Positions 23,561 through 37,022 of a stretch of DNA of 64,000 bases are shown here, in pieces (the first letter of the stretch is position 1; each line of letters begins with the position of its first letter). The notes under the pieces are model-generated. The model did no database searches. It was not told the origin of the DNA and saw only the letters and a list, made by a program, of their open reading frames with translations. The DNA lies in NCBI GenBank assembly GCA_034008185.1, contig CM067084.1, positions 19,000,885 to 19,064,884 of the forward strand. The letters run 5' to 3'. The translations under genes and the position numbers were made by a program. The DNA is from Gorsachius magnificus (lineage: Eukaryota; Chordata; Aves; Pelecaniformes; Ardeidae).

Positions 23561-26085
23561 CTAAGGTAATCTGTTTACAGGGCGAGGTAATAGGCTTCAT
23601 TTGAGGTATGATAAAACCTCTGTTTTGCTGTGTTCTGTTTCCTGTGTAAAGATAACTCCATTTATGTAGCCATGGCCTGGATTATTTTCTCTAAAGCCTT
23701 CTTTTTCAGTGTTCTTTTCCACCTGTACCCCATTTTGTGTAAACTAAGTCTCCATTTTTCATACGAGCCATTCATATCTTTGATGATTTGACACGGCAGA
23801 AAGTAATCTGTGTTCTCAGGATTTAAAGCCGTGTAAAGCTTTAAATGCAACCTCCCTTGACTATCCAAGGGTAGGATATGCCTTTGAAATTCCAAAGCTT
23901 TTCAGAGATCAAGTTTTGGAAGTCACTTCTAGCTTTTTTCACAGTCATGGGACACATAGTTTTCAGTTTCAGAGTCCAAAGAGGAGTGGACTTTGTGGGG
24001 TAGTTTGAATGAAAACAGTTCTGGTGAACACTCAATTCGGATATGTCTTTACCTGCATATTGTTTGTTATTTGACCTATGCTGCCAGCACCCTGGAGGGC
24101 CTGATGAATCTTCAAGAAAGAATTATATTTTATTAATTAATATTCATTCAAATATTTTCTAGTCTTTAAGATGTTACCTGAAATCCTAATAGGATAATTT
24201 CCTACTGATTCTTACGGCTTTTTTGATGTACATGATATATCGATAATTGTCAGAAAAAGCTTGTCTTATAAAATTGTAATAGTTGACAATAAGCTTTGCC
24301 AAATTTTGTCGTGTACAGATACTGAAAGGATAGCCATATGATATCATGGCAATGGTAGTAACAAACTGTCATTCTGTATGGCCCTGCATAACTACAAGTG
24401 GAGGCATTTGACTGTTTAAGCAACAGTTATTGATCAAAAAGCTGTTTATCAGTGTTTCCAGCCTGGGAAAGGAATACAATAGGACGGATTTTTGTCCATA
24501 CATCTATATGAATTTTCTTGCACAGGGATTGGTTAAAACGTAAATCCATGGTTGATAAAGGCCTTGGCTGATCCTTGGTTAAATAATCTGAGAGACTTGA
24601 TGCAAATGGTTACATATCTAAATAACATTCCATAAGTAAGTGTTTTTGTATCCAAAAGCAAAGTGATATAGCAGGATGCTTTCTCCTCTTCATGCCTGCT
24701 GGACTTCGTGGTGTGTAGAATCTATTTGCACATATGGTACACTGGCTATAAATTTTTGTTTTTCTAGCATTTGGCTTCCTGTCTAGACTTAGTCTAAGCA
24801 TAGGCTTAGATTGCTGTGCTGTCAGGGTCTCAATACAAAAATTCTTGATAATAAGGTTCAAATTACTCTCCATTTAAATTATGCACAAAGAACACAGATA
24901 CAATTGTGAATGATGTCCCACTAGCAATAATCAGTCAAATCTTGATGTTTTTATTCTCTTAAAACACCATAAAAATCAATGATGGCATTGCTTGAATAGA
25001 AATTTAGGAAAAAGTTTTATTATGGTTCAAAAATAAATAAATGTAAGAATACTAAAGCAAGAATTTTTCTTAGCTTTATAAAATCCTGCATAGAGCTGAT
25101 TAAATGAAGGCTCTCAGGAGGAAGGTAAGAATAAAGAATTTTAGCAAATAAAAAAGCATACAAAAATCCCATTTGTATTATAAGTGCTGCCAAGGTTCTA
25201 ATTAGCACACATTGATTCTTCCTCATAAAATGTAAAAGCTGTGATTTTGTAGCTTTAAGGATAATTGCCCACTAAAAATGTACTACAAATGGGGAAAAAA
25301 TCTCAATAAAATAATATGCTGGTATCATAATTTCTATGCTCAAAGGATCATTTATCTAGCTTGCACTCTGGTCTAATTAGCAGTAATCTGACCTTCTTTC
25401 CCCAGAAACATTGAAATATCTTGTTACTCTTTATAATTGTTATTGACATCTCAAAATAAAAGCAGTATAAAGTCATGAGTATGATTAATGAAATAAAATT
25501 GGCAGAAGTCGTACAGCATCATAAAATCTAAAGACAATATATATTGCTTAGAATCTTCCTAGGGTGGTTCAATATGCTCCCATGTAAATATAGGTATAAA
25601 CATATAGAAATACACGCATATATGTTCACAGACATACACATGCAAAATGTCAGGACTGAGTCATAAATAGATGGGGATTTAGTTTTTAGTTTTGCTGTTT
25701 TTTTGCAAATTTAACAGGGAATTAGTTGTGTGAAGAGTGAATCTAGGTTCCCACTTGTTCGCAATGAAGAGCGGCACAGTTACTAAGCCCTTCAATATTT
25801 CAGTCAAAACACAGATTAGCTTTAAACTGTTTTTATTGTAACTTGATAAATATAATTTAATAGTATATATTGACACTAATTGACCAAATTAGATTTTTTT
25901 TTTGCTTTTGTACATGATTGAAACATTTATTATCTTTACATCTGGAGATGAAAAACCTGTAAAATAAAGGGGATTTCTCATGACCTCACATAATCTACAC
26001 TTCTTTACATGTTTATCTAGTGAAATTATAACCCTTCTGCAGATACGTGCTGTTTTCCACTTAAGGTAAAAAACTTCGTTTCAGT

Positions 26086-26146
26086 GTAATAACAATATAA
26101 AATAAAAATATATAAAATTACAAATAATATAAAAAATAAATAAGAA
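26086..26146. repeat. A/T-rich low-complexity tract
   Basis: Imperfect AATAAAAATATA-type repeats over about 60 bp. Confidence 0.8.
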
Positions 26147-26398
26147 GCTTAAGTTAGATGCTTAAGACAGTCAGTGCAAGTATTTTATGTACCTTGCATT
26201 AGTATAAGGGCAGACAGAAAACTTGCTGAAACAAATATGAAACTTTTTTCCATAGAATCTTGATAATGAAACTGAATGCAGACATTTGTCTATGTGGTAA
26301 GGATTGCTTTAAATTATATATTGGGATGGATACTGTAATACTATAGATAATTTTGCACATGTCTGGTCATTATTTAGACTGTTCATAAATTTGAAATA

Positions 26399-26527
26399 GA
26401 CCTGGCTGGATAAAGCCCTGAGCAACCTGGTCTGACCTCATACCTGACCCTGCATTGAGCAGCAGCATGGACTAGAGACCTCACAAGATCCCTTTTCAAC
26501 CTGAATTACTTATGACTCCTGATTCTT
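26399..26527 (+). mobile_element. diverged CR1 3'-end fragment
   Basis: TGGCTGGATAAAGCCCTGAG and CAACCTGGTCTGACCTC match the CR1 end coding for ..LDxALSNLI.. It then shows the 3' UTR pattern ending in decayed ATTCTTATG-like units. Moderately diverged. Confidence 0.75.
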
Positions 26528-27947
26528 TGTTCTGTGCATTTCTAACTTTGCTTAAAAATGTGGTTAGCTTGACAGAGACCACTCTAAGCATTAATGATGC
26601 AAAGAAAATCTTACAAAGTTGCTGAATAATAAATTCTTTTCAGAGGCTCATAGCTTTGCTGATTTGAAAAAATGTATCAACAATTTTTAAGTGAACAGCA
26701 AATAAGTTTGACCATACCAAGAGCAATTTTTAAAAGTTACTGTTATCACATGTTGAATGGCTGTATTATTAGAACCTATCTCTGATCTCTGCAGCAGAAG
26801 TTTAAATATTTGATTTTAAAAATAATTCAGTGTAAAAGAAAAACTATTGTTGAAATGTGGTGTTCATTCTATTGAGGAAAGTGGTCAGCTTGCCCTTACG
26901 CAGCAGTAAAAGCAATGTCATGATATGTCACAAAGATGAACTCTATCAGGCTAACAGGCTTTTTAGGTTTTATATAATGTCTTTAATACAAGGCCTGAGT
27001 ATGGGCTTTTTTTGCTCCAGAAGACTGAGAATTAGGTTGTTCCTCTTATTTTCTGATACTTCTGTGCTTTGCATTTATATGAAGGCAATGTTAAATAAAT
27101 ACAAAAAATAAACAAATAATCAAAACCCCTACCTCTTCATCTCCACGTCTGGTGTAAATGATTTTCCCTTACGTGTCTTCATAAAAGCATTGTTGAATAA
27201 CATAAATACGCTAGTGGAAGATGGAGTTAAGAATTTGCTATAGGACCCATACAGTAACTTAGAGTAGACAGGAGTGAAATTTTACAGAGGCGCACCAATA
27301 GAACCATTTGTTTCTCAGAACTTTCACTCACAGATATTTCAACGGTGTAGGATTGTTTTTTGTTTAAAATACATTTCTGTCTGTGTTTTCTCCTTACTAT
27401 TGAAGTAAAAGAATGTGGCATACTCCAAAACGTATACAGAATCAGTGGTGAGGACTGGAACAGTAAGATTTTTTTTTTGGTGCAAATTGCATCAGGTGAA
27501 TTTCAAATTTCTGATGGCAAATGTTGTTGCTGTGACAAATAAAAAAAAAATGTGCTAGTCTTTGATTAAAAAAAAAAAGTTATTTGGAAAAAGTTTCAAA
27601 CTATGACTTCAAGTTTGTCTTGTAGCATCTCTCTATTTCCTGATGGTCAGTAAAAAATGTGCAGAAAGAGAATATCTACCCAGAACAGAAATGAGAACCT
27701 AGGAAAAATCTTTAATGGGCTTTAAATACATATTTTAAACAACCTTTTGAAGGTATCATGTCATCTACTGCAAGTGAAATAAAAATAGCAGGAAATCCTG
27801 GGCCTTTTCCCATCCATTTCTTTATTTCCACTCCAGTTTGAAGTGTTGGATTGGGCAAGATTTGGAAGTGTAATGTAGTTCAAGATTAAAACATATCAGC
27901 TGAAGTACCCAGTAGTATAGATATTTCTTGGTTTAAGGTGGGCTTTT

Positions 27948-27969
27948 GGGGGGGGGGAGAGGGGGAGGG
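27948..27969 (+). repeat. G-run cluster (possible G-quadruplex)
   Basis: G10-AGA-G5-A-G3, enough closely spaced G tracts for a four-stranded structure on the + strand (and thus in the FSTL5 pre-mRNA). Confidence 0.6.
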
Positions 27970-30900
27970 CTGGTAAAGCATGTCACCAAAACATGCCTAT
28001 CTGCATGACTGCATACATTCAGTCTGGATCAATGCTCTTTAGAACATTAACATTTTTCAGATGCCTATATTCTAACATACTTGCTGGGCATACTGATTGC
28101 TGAACATGCAGGTGTGTGACTGGTTATGATCCTCTTTCCTTGCTTATTAAGAAAAAAAGAGTCTTTTTATGTGCCCACTTATCTTTATAAGCGGTCAATT
28201 GCAAATGACATTTATTCCTTTCCTTGCCTCTCCAGAGAGATATGAGGCACGAAGCCTGTTTACTGTCTTTCAAGCTTTTCTGTACTGACTCAGACTGCCC
28301 TTTTCCACATGTCTACTTTATTCTTCCAGTTGTGGCAAACGTTTAGAGGTTAGGGGAATCATAAATGCAAGCAAGCTACATGCTAGCCATACAGAGCACG
28401 AAGGTCAGTACTGCTTCCCACACTGGGATTACAGTGTCCCATCAGACACCTTAGCAATCTGATCTAGTTGCTATCAGAAAAGTCAATATTTGCATTTTGT
28501 TGAATATGCATGCCCATCAGTGTTTGGAAGAAGGGCTATTTGGTATCTGTGCTTGTATGATTATCTTGTTTGCATTCACCAGATACTATCTGCAAATCCT
28601 CTAATGATTCAAAGACAACGCCGTATGGAGTTATTTCATTATTAGGATTAATTCTTTGCTATTCTAAATTAGAAAGGATTAGAATTCAATGTTCTTTAAT
28701 TTCAGCTAGGGCACTGGAAGGACAACTTGAAGAAAAATATCGGAAAATGCTTTCATTCATAGAATGATAAGTGTACACAGAGAAGCTATTTTAGTTCATG
28801 TATGTTTACGTCTCCCTTTTTTAAGAACTCTTGAATCACAGTGGTTACTGAGACATTAGTTTACCTGCAAACAGTAGTGTAAAATAGATTGCTGATTTTT
28901 AAATGATATAAAAATTATCTAATGAACAGATTTTTTAAGTGGTGTGCAATCACATTTTGCAGACTGTAGAGTCAAAAGGTGTTCTGTATGGTCAGAATCT
29001 TATATTCATAGATTGAGCCTGATTGACTTCAGTGGGATTCTGTAGGTGTGCTGGATTTTGACTGCAGGCAGAGACTTAAATCAGAGCACATCGTTCTGAA
29101 AGGTTTTATAACACAGAAAAAAAAATCCTTTTCAAAGATCCATGGAAGTATGTTAGCAATACATTTACAAAATTGCTCCCTTATGCCTTGGAAAATATTG
29201 AGTAGAGATCAGTCATTTAAAAATTTGTAGCTCTTTTCAGACTGATTCAATTCACGAAAATGCTGCTGCTTTCCAAATACCAGTGATACAGACATTATGA
29301 AGTCAGTTGCCAATAGTGTGATTTTGTATAGAAAAGCTCTACATTCATTGATTAAGTTGAGGTAGAAAAGATGGGCTGTGATTAGCACAAAAATAGGGGC
29401 CAACAAAATCCTGCCATCTTCCAGCAAGGGATGGAAACAATGCATTTTAAAGTTTTGTTTTGAAATGAATACCTGTCTGTTAAACATAATTTTGACCAGC
29501 CAATTTAGTCATGCCTCTTGTCATCCAAGAGGGCATTTGTAGAAGATGGATCTGGGTATCAGAGCAACCAGGGAAGTGTTTTAAGATACTAAGAAGGAGA
29601 CCTGGGCGCTTCTTCCAGCACCATTCTCAAAATAAGAGAGACAACCTGGACGCCAGTGAATCAATTTAGTTATTTGTGCCTTAATTTTTCCTTGGTGTTT
29701 GACTCAGGAGTTGTGAGCTCTAGTAAGCTTTACACTGACTGTATGAATCATGTCACACACACAAAGAAAGCTAATAGGCTCATAACTTTTTATTCTGTAT
29801 TGAAAATTTTGTAACTCGAGATGGTGACGCTACTTTGAGAAATACTAGATTTTCCACTAAACAAATAGACAGAGAAGAAAGCTTTTCTAGAATTCAGTGA
29901 ACAGGAGATCCTAGGGGCTAAATATGTTGTTATTTTTTTTTAAAAAAATAAACAATAGCAATTTATCAGCCACAAACTACAACAGCAGAAGCCGTAAGGA
30001 TAACAATAAATTTAAAACTGTCTATAGGATGTATGTCCTCTAATTTGAAGGAGTGCTCATGTCATGTTAATATCTGGTTTTGTCGCAGTTATGGAGCAAT
30101 ATGTAATCCAGCCAGCTACTGAAAATGGCCTTTATTTGCAGTATCTGTATGCCCTCAGTTTTCAGTGGTTCTTTTTTCCCCCAGGAGCTCTGTGGGATTG
30201 GGTAGGCCTTGCAGAAGTGGGAGCTGAAATCCATATTAGATCAAGTGAGTTTGTTAGAGCCATGGGAAGCCTACGGTGAAATGACTGAGAGGCAGACCCG
30301 TGCCTATTGACTCTGCGAGTCTGCCCAGTCTTTTCACACAGCTATATGATCCAGAGCTTGAAATATGCATTGTATTCATTGAAATGCCAATGCTTACGTA
30401 TGGATTTCTGAAACTCGGTCATGTCATGTGTAAAACAAACTGAAAGCCAGTTTCAGAATGGAAAAACCAGAAACATTTCAAATGTGTAGATTTTTTCCAC
30501 TCAGCTTCTAAAGGCACACAGAAATTCCCTACTTTTGGTATATTCCTTTTCATTATTATTTTTTCACTACTAATTATTCCATAGTTTTATCTTTTTTTGT
30601 TTCTTTGTGGATATTTGGTTGGTTTTGTTTTGTTTTCTGAGAGAAGGAGAACAGGGTATGCCTTGCTCCTTTTTTGTTCACCTTTTATATTTTGACATGT
30701 TTTTCTGGAGCTAGTAAGAATGTCATCTTGAAGAATATCAAACTGAGGTTTTGGCTGTTGGGCCGAAATATTTGGCTAGCCCTATACTAAATAAATAAGC
30801 AGCAAATGATAAATAATGGAGTAGTAATTTTATTCTACTAAATAATGAAATTCATATAATGAAAAAATAAACCATTCCATTTTGTGTTATCTGAAAAATT

Positions 30901-33067
30901 GATAACTAGTTTGTGGTTTTTACATTATTCAGATAACAAAACGTGCCATACCTTTGGATTTGATCTGCCTCTTGCCTTCAGCAATACAACTACGAGGCTT
31001 AGCAGAATATGTATTATCTACTCATTCTAAAACCAGAACCACCTGTGTTACAGAAGAGGTATTTGAAAAATCAAAGGATTTTTTTTTGGCCCTCAGTGGA
31101 GTAACAGGCTTTGATTATAGTCTAAATGATAGTCTGGATAGTTGCTGGGTTTTCTTCAAAGATATGGATGTGTTAGCTAATTGCTTGGTACTAAAACTAT
31201 ATTTGCCATTTGTAATTTAATAAGAGGGCTGCAATTAATAGGTGGTATAGCATTGCCTACTTTTTCAGTAATTAATGTCTACAAAATTAGTGTTACCTTG
31301 ATCCTGGTTTGCACATATCACCAACAGAGCACCATGTGCGTGACATGTAAATTTACACAGAAATGTCTTAGAGGGATGTCAGATGCTAGACTTGCTCTTT
31401 TATAGTAATTGTGTTTAAGATAATGTGTTTGCTGCATGTGCTTTAGTTGTGAATTTCAAGATGTGCTGGAAATTTAACTGAGCTTTTGCAGTGTGTTATC
31501 ATACTGAACAGATTTTGTATAAAATATACAGTGCAGCAGAGATGTATTATGTACCTCTGTTGTTCATATTACTGCCAAAACGGTTTAAAGCTTAATCCAA
31601 ATGACACACAAAAATTCTGGATATACCTATAAGAGAAAAACTGTAACACTTCTATCTTTTTGACAGATTTGTATTTTTTTCCCTAGAAAAAGTAATAATT
31701 TTACTAAACTAAAATACAAGAAAAAATGAGCATATAAGAAAATTGGTCTGTGCAGCGAAGACCTTGTACTATAAGAAATGCAAAACCCCATGGTTATATG
31801 CCATGCAAGCAAGCTTTATTTTCCTTTCCTGTGAGAATTGAAAGCCATCCATTTGTAAGTAAAATGTAAATTTGAGTGCATGTCAAACATGAAACTGGTT
31901 GGAAAAGGTTGATTTTATGGTTGTAATTAAAAATTAGATAAAGATATGTCTGTAGTGACCTGGTTATATAGTCTGGCAAGAAACACATAAGCCAGAGCCT
32001 ATAGAAATTATCCGTTGACAGCTGTCAGAGTCGTAATGCAAAACCAGTCCAACCAGTGTTATAAAGCGTGCATTTTTTTTATGTGTGAAATTAGTTTGTT
32101 ATCTAGTCTTGTGCTGATTAATGGAGCTTCTGCCAGCAGAGAATCTAGAAGAGGAAACGAGTTGAATAAGAAACTGCTTTAAGTCTGTAAGTACAGAGTG
32201 CAGCTGCAGCAGTTGAAGGGAAGATTCAGGAAACGGGTACAAACCCTTAATGTTGGGTTCTGAGTACCTGACTCAGAACGACTTGCCACCTTTGACAATT
32301 TTCTTTTTTTTTCCCCTCTAAACACTGGGCAGGAGTCACTTTCTGAAATGAAGATTATGCTACCATTTTGTTATGTAAAGGTTAACATGCTCTTCTAGGA
32401 TGTGAGAGATTTGAATTTGAGACAGGTCCTCCTGACTTTGCTGTTGCAATTAGGCCATAGTACAGCTCAGAAAGATGTGCAAGACTCTGAGAGAGAATTT
32501 GACCCTATAGGTTAGCAGATATTTGTTTTAATTCAACCATAGGTAACTATTATTTGTCAACAAAGCCTGATCAGAAGTTATTCTAAAGATTACGGTGTTG
32601 AGTTCATGAAGCAGAGACAGATATTTTGTGATTTAGTTGCTGTCATCCTGTAATCTTAAAAAAATTCCATGAAAGAGCATAGAAAAGTTTTTAGGCAGCA
32701 GAACAACCACTGTTTCTGACTATCCTGAGCTTCCTTCCTGCATATGAACTCTTGTAGTTCAGGATAATTCTTCTGGTCCAATATTCTCTTGAATGCTCCT
32801 CCAGCTGATGTAGGTGCTATCTGCAGCTATAGGATTCCGCATACATCTCTGTATTGAAGATTCCTGCATGTATGCGTTGTTTAACCATAGATATCAGAGT
32901 CCAGTAGTCTAAAATGCAGAAATCTGTGTTAGCCGATGCAGTACTCTTGTGTAGCTAGTTCATAGTCCAAGAGTTCTACTAAAGTTACACTTTCTGTTTA
33001 TTTTTTGGATTAAATGACAGTACATATTGTGTAGCGCATCAGCCCTGGTCAGTTTTAAAGGAAATAA

Positions 33068-33170
33068 ACTTTTATTTAATTTTTTATTTAATATCTTTAT
33101 AAATATAATAATAAATATAAAATATAAATATATTTAGTTAATATCTTTATATCCTTATTTAATATTTAAT
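33068..33170. repeat. AT-rich low-complexity tract
   Basis: About 100 bp almost entirely of A/T, with TTTAT/AATATA-type units and two copies of TTAATATCTTTATA. Confidence 0.85.
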
Positions 33171-35446
33171 CTGAGAATTTATTCTGTTCTTTTTTTCTGT
33201 CAGCTTTTCTCATGGTACCCCCTTACCCTAGAATATACAAAAACACCCTCCTGACTTTTAAATACTAAGTGGATCACAAGTCATATTCTTCTGTGCCTAA
33301 CGGAAATTTCGCTGATTTGGTAGCAGACTTTTGAACTTCAGGGCTAGCCCCAGTATGAGATTACATTTGTAATCCTTGCTTGCATTAAAGGAGTCCAGAC
33401 TTTTGTCTCAGAGGAAACCATTAAAATATTTGCAAGCCACCAATCTGTTCAGGGATTTTCTGTTGTTTATCTAGGGCAAGTCTGCTGGCTACTGATTCTC
33501 TTTAGTATTTCCTTATTTGGAGGAAATACTGTTAAGATAAGCAGGACAAAAATAGTATACAAGATGGAAATTAATCATAAAAAAATCAAAATATGAATGA
33601 TCCCACATAGAGTCTAAAGTTGATGTGGTCACATGTTTATCATTCAAAAGTAAAAAAAAAAAAAGCAATTAAAACCATCTAACACTGATCTTTGGGAAGA
33701 CATCTTTAGTTTCTTAAAATTGTCTTAGGTCACTCAGCTGGACGTGGTTGAAATGTCTAATTACAAGAGAAAGTGGTCGTGCTGTTGTTAATGTTCATGT
33801 TACAGTGTAAGATGCCTGTAAAAAACTTAGGTAATCAAGACTACATGCTTAAGGTATTATTTTTCACTGAATCAGGTGTGTAATCTACAGGAGAATTTGC
33901 AAAAGAAAAACTAGATTTATGTCAATATGCAGGCAGATGATTGTATTCATATTGAGGCTGCCTAACATGACAAACCACCTTCAACTTGAATTGAAGAAAT
34001 GAATCTCATATTTGTTTATTTTTCATTTCAGTAGCAAGAAACTACTTCAATATTTCTGTTGTTCTGGGATGTGGCACTCTATCATAGAGAAGAGAGGCAA
34101 TTTTTATGTCTCCCCAAACCATCTAAGGTTAGAATTGGAATTCTGCCTGGAAGATTTTAATGGAACTCACGCAGATCACAGTTTGGTTTCTGATGTGAAC
34201 TTCTCTATTAACAGTAAGGCAACAACACTCTGTATCAGCCTCTTTCAGAGTTTAGTTCTGTGTATAAAGTTAATTTATATATCAAAACCAACAAAAAGAC
34301 ACAACTGGCAATTGCAACACAGAACACACGTAGGGGAAGAAAGGCTGAGAAGATGAAAAGAATGCTCCTAGCCAGAGTCATGACATAGACACAAAGCAGT
34401 GCCAAGAAACTAGTAATAAGGCACTTATATTTTGAATGTTTGTTTTCCTTCTCAGGGGTTGTAGAAAGTTACTATATTCCTAACAATATATCATTATGTT
34501 CTTGGCTTTAGGGAGACAGCTATAAGAATTGAAAAACAATTATTTTCAGAAGATGTTTGTAGCATATATTGGATTAGTGAATATGGAGCATATTAGTACA
34601 ACGGAGCATATGCTCCCATTGGCTTAATTCTGATCAACATTATGTGTACAACTTCTACACACTTTGAAAAAGAATTTACAAGCAAAACCAGAACACCACC
34701 ACAGTTTGAATTAACTATGTCTATGTTTGAATTAACTATTAACTAAGGTTTAGAGACAATGTTAGAAATGCAACAAAAATCACCAGACCTCAAGCCCAGT
34801 GCATCATACCTTAGACAAGATGGTTTCTGAAACACAGCTATACCTTTAGGCATCAGAATTTTTAGCAGCATGAAAAACAGTGGGAAAAGTTGAAGATCTG
34901 AAAACAATGCTTCCCTTTTCTTTCCAAATCTCATTTTATATTATTTCTTGAAGCTAAAATTGGATTGGATATTATACAAATAAGAACAGCTTTAATTTCA
35001 CTAGTTAATGTGTGTTTTTATGGTACTAATTCCCTTTTTTCTGGGAGCTGGTCACATTACTCACCACAATAAGAAATAAATTTTCTGTGCCATGTTTTGT
35101 AGTTAATAAGGATTTTATGCTATATCTGCTATGCCAGTCGCTTTCCTTCCCTCCTCCATCTATCTGTAATGTCCGTATAAAACAAAATTCTTTGATAGGT
35201 ATATTCTTTGAGTATTGATGTTTTTTCTTTATAAAAGGTTTCTCTTTGGATTTTTTTTCTGAGTGAAACATGGTGAAAATGCAAGTAAACTGTATCATGA
35301 AAACTACACATGTTTAAAACTAAATGAGATCAAGCCACAGAAGCAGACAAATTACATTTTCGCATTATCTCCTTACTGCAGAATAATTTTAGGTTTATGT
35401 AGAAATCCCCAAAGGTTGAGAACTAGAGCTTGCCTAATACATACTG

Positions 35447-35464
35447 GGATTTTTTTAGGTGAGT
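35447..35464 (+). promoter_or_regulatory. candidate recursive splice site
   Basis: GGGATTTTTTTAG|GTGAGT, junction 35458/35459. The 5' half-site is strong. The pyrimidine tract is short (seven T) and preceded by GGG. Confidence 0.3.
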
Positions 35465-36392
35465 CTTCAACATAGAGCATGAGTTCAGTATTCCTAGTTA
35501 ACACATTTTTAATTGGAAAGTGTGACCTAACACAAGAAATGTTCTAATTTCTGAAATCCACTGAGCTTTTGTACTTGTAGTTCCAAGGTACCATGCAGCA
35601 GGAATGTATGATTATTAAGAAGAAAAAGAGCTAATATTCCTCAGTAACACCACTGTTGTAGTGTTGTTGATGACGTACTCAAAGTATACAATGCACTCTT
35701 ATACATTCCGCAACTATAGGCAGCAGTCTGAAAAGTCTGGCTGCTACCACATTTTCTAGGCTCTACAGTGAAGATTAATAAAGACAAATGAGGAAACACA
35801 GAGGGACTTGGATTCTTTCACCTCTCCAAATCAATGTTTTACCTGTAACCTTCCTGTGTTCTGTCATTTACCCTGATAACTCTGGATTTGCTTCTGTGGT
35901 CAGTAAGTAAGTAGGGGTGTCAGTTCCATTGCGATTATAAAGCAAAGATACATTGCTAAGTCTGGCTATGGTGGGATCACAAAGAAAGCTTCTAACACTG
36001 AAGAGAAACTACAAAGACTGGGAGAGTTTTATGTTGGTGTGCTGAGAAAACTGAAGATCGGCTGGAAGAGATTTCCAGGTTGACACATGACTTTTAGTAC
36101 AGGTTTCAGCAATAATCAGTTTTTCAGTGGTTGATTTCACAACTGATAATTTTAAAAATGTATAATCTACCTTAAAGACTGAAGGACAAATTTAGCCTAT
36201 CTGCAATTTAGGCTTCAAAAGTTTGATGTCAGAACGTGAACTATTCTTCTCCTGCATTGCCCACAGGTTACTCCAAAACACTTGGGTCCCTCCCTACCAT
36301 CCCCTTCAAAAGAGTCAGATGTATTTTGTTTATTATAAGGTGATTAGAAATCATACTTAAATGCATTGATTTTAAATAACAGGATTATGAAG

Positions 36393-36415
36393 TTTTATTT
36401 CTATTACAGGTAAGA
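36393..36415 (+). promoter_or_regulatory. candidate recursive splice site
   Basis: A pyrimidine-rich TTTTATTTCTATTACAG is directly followed by GTAAGA, that is, a full 3' splice site abutting a good 5' splice site (junction 36409/36410). It sits 27.7 kb after the microexon and 25.6 kb before the Kazal exon. The sequence pattern is seen; the function is inferred. Confidence 0.4.
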
Positions 36416-36960
36416 TTTAAGTTTTACATGATGCTGACTGAAAAAAAAATAGTGGAAAAGGGCTACATATTTCTCTATATTAATACATATGACTTGAACA
36501 TTGCCACAGAAGCCATCTGTGATTCAAGTAGAAGTTACACAGAGAAATGAATTTTAAGAGGATTGCATATGATTGTATGATTGCAGCTCTGACCTTCCCA
36601 TGCTTTCAGTGAGCCACGGATAAAAGTCTGTACAAATTTTTAGAAAATGAACTTACATTTTTAATATAGAACATAGGGCTATGTAAAAGATGCTGCAGGT
36701 GATTAACCTGTAAGGGAAATGACAAGCCAAATTATGCACTAGTGAATATAGCTAGCAATGAAATAGGCAAACAAATCCAGTGACAATGCTAAAGGGAACT
36801 CATCTTGTGTTCATAAAATGATGACTGCCCTTGATGAGTATAGTGAAACTATTTAATAGTATTAGGAATGCATTTACTTAGGAGACGTCTTGTAGACCTA
36901 GCACAGAAGTTGAACTGCTGGATCAATTTTAAGTACCATTAAAATTTTTGTGAAACATTT

Positions 36961-37022
36961 TTGGTTGGACTTGATGATCTTAAAGGTCTTTTCCAACCTA
37001 AACAATTCTATGCTTCTATGTT
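36961..37022 (+). mobile_element. CR1 3'-end fragment
   Basis: TTGGTTGGACTTGATGATCT, TAAAGGTCTTTTCCAACC and then ATTCTATGCTTCTATG. The core is very similar to the 3' end of the long copy at 16.2 kb, so it is probably a related subfamily, severely 5'-truncated. Confidence 0.92.

Noticed and set aside
29570..29720. Possible ancient L2/CR1-like segment (TGTGCCTTAATTTTTCC region)
   Set aside because: Only one short block resembles a known LINE 3' motif, so it is not supportable by eye.
34603..34616. 14-bp perfect palindrome GGAGCATATGCTCC
   Set aside because: Too short to mean anything without conservation data.
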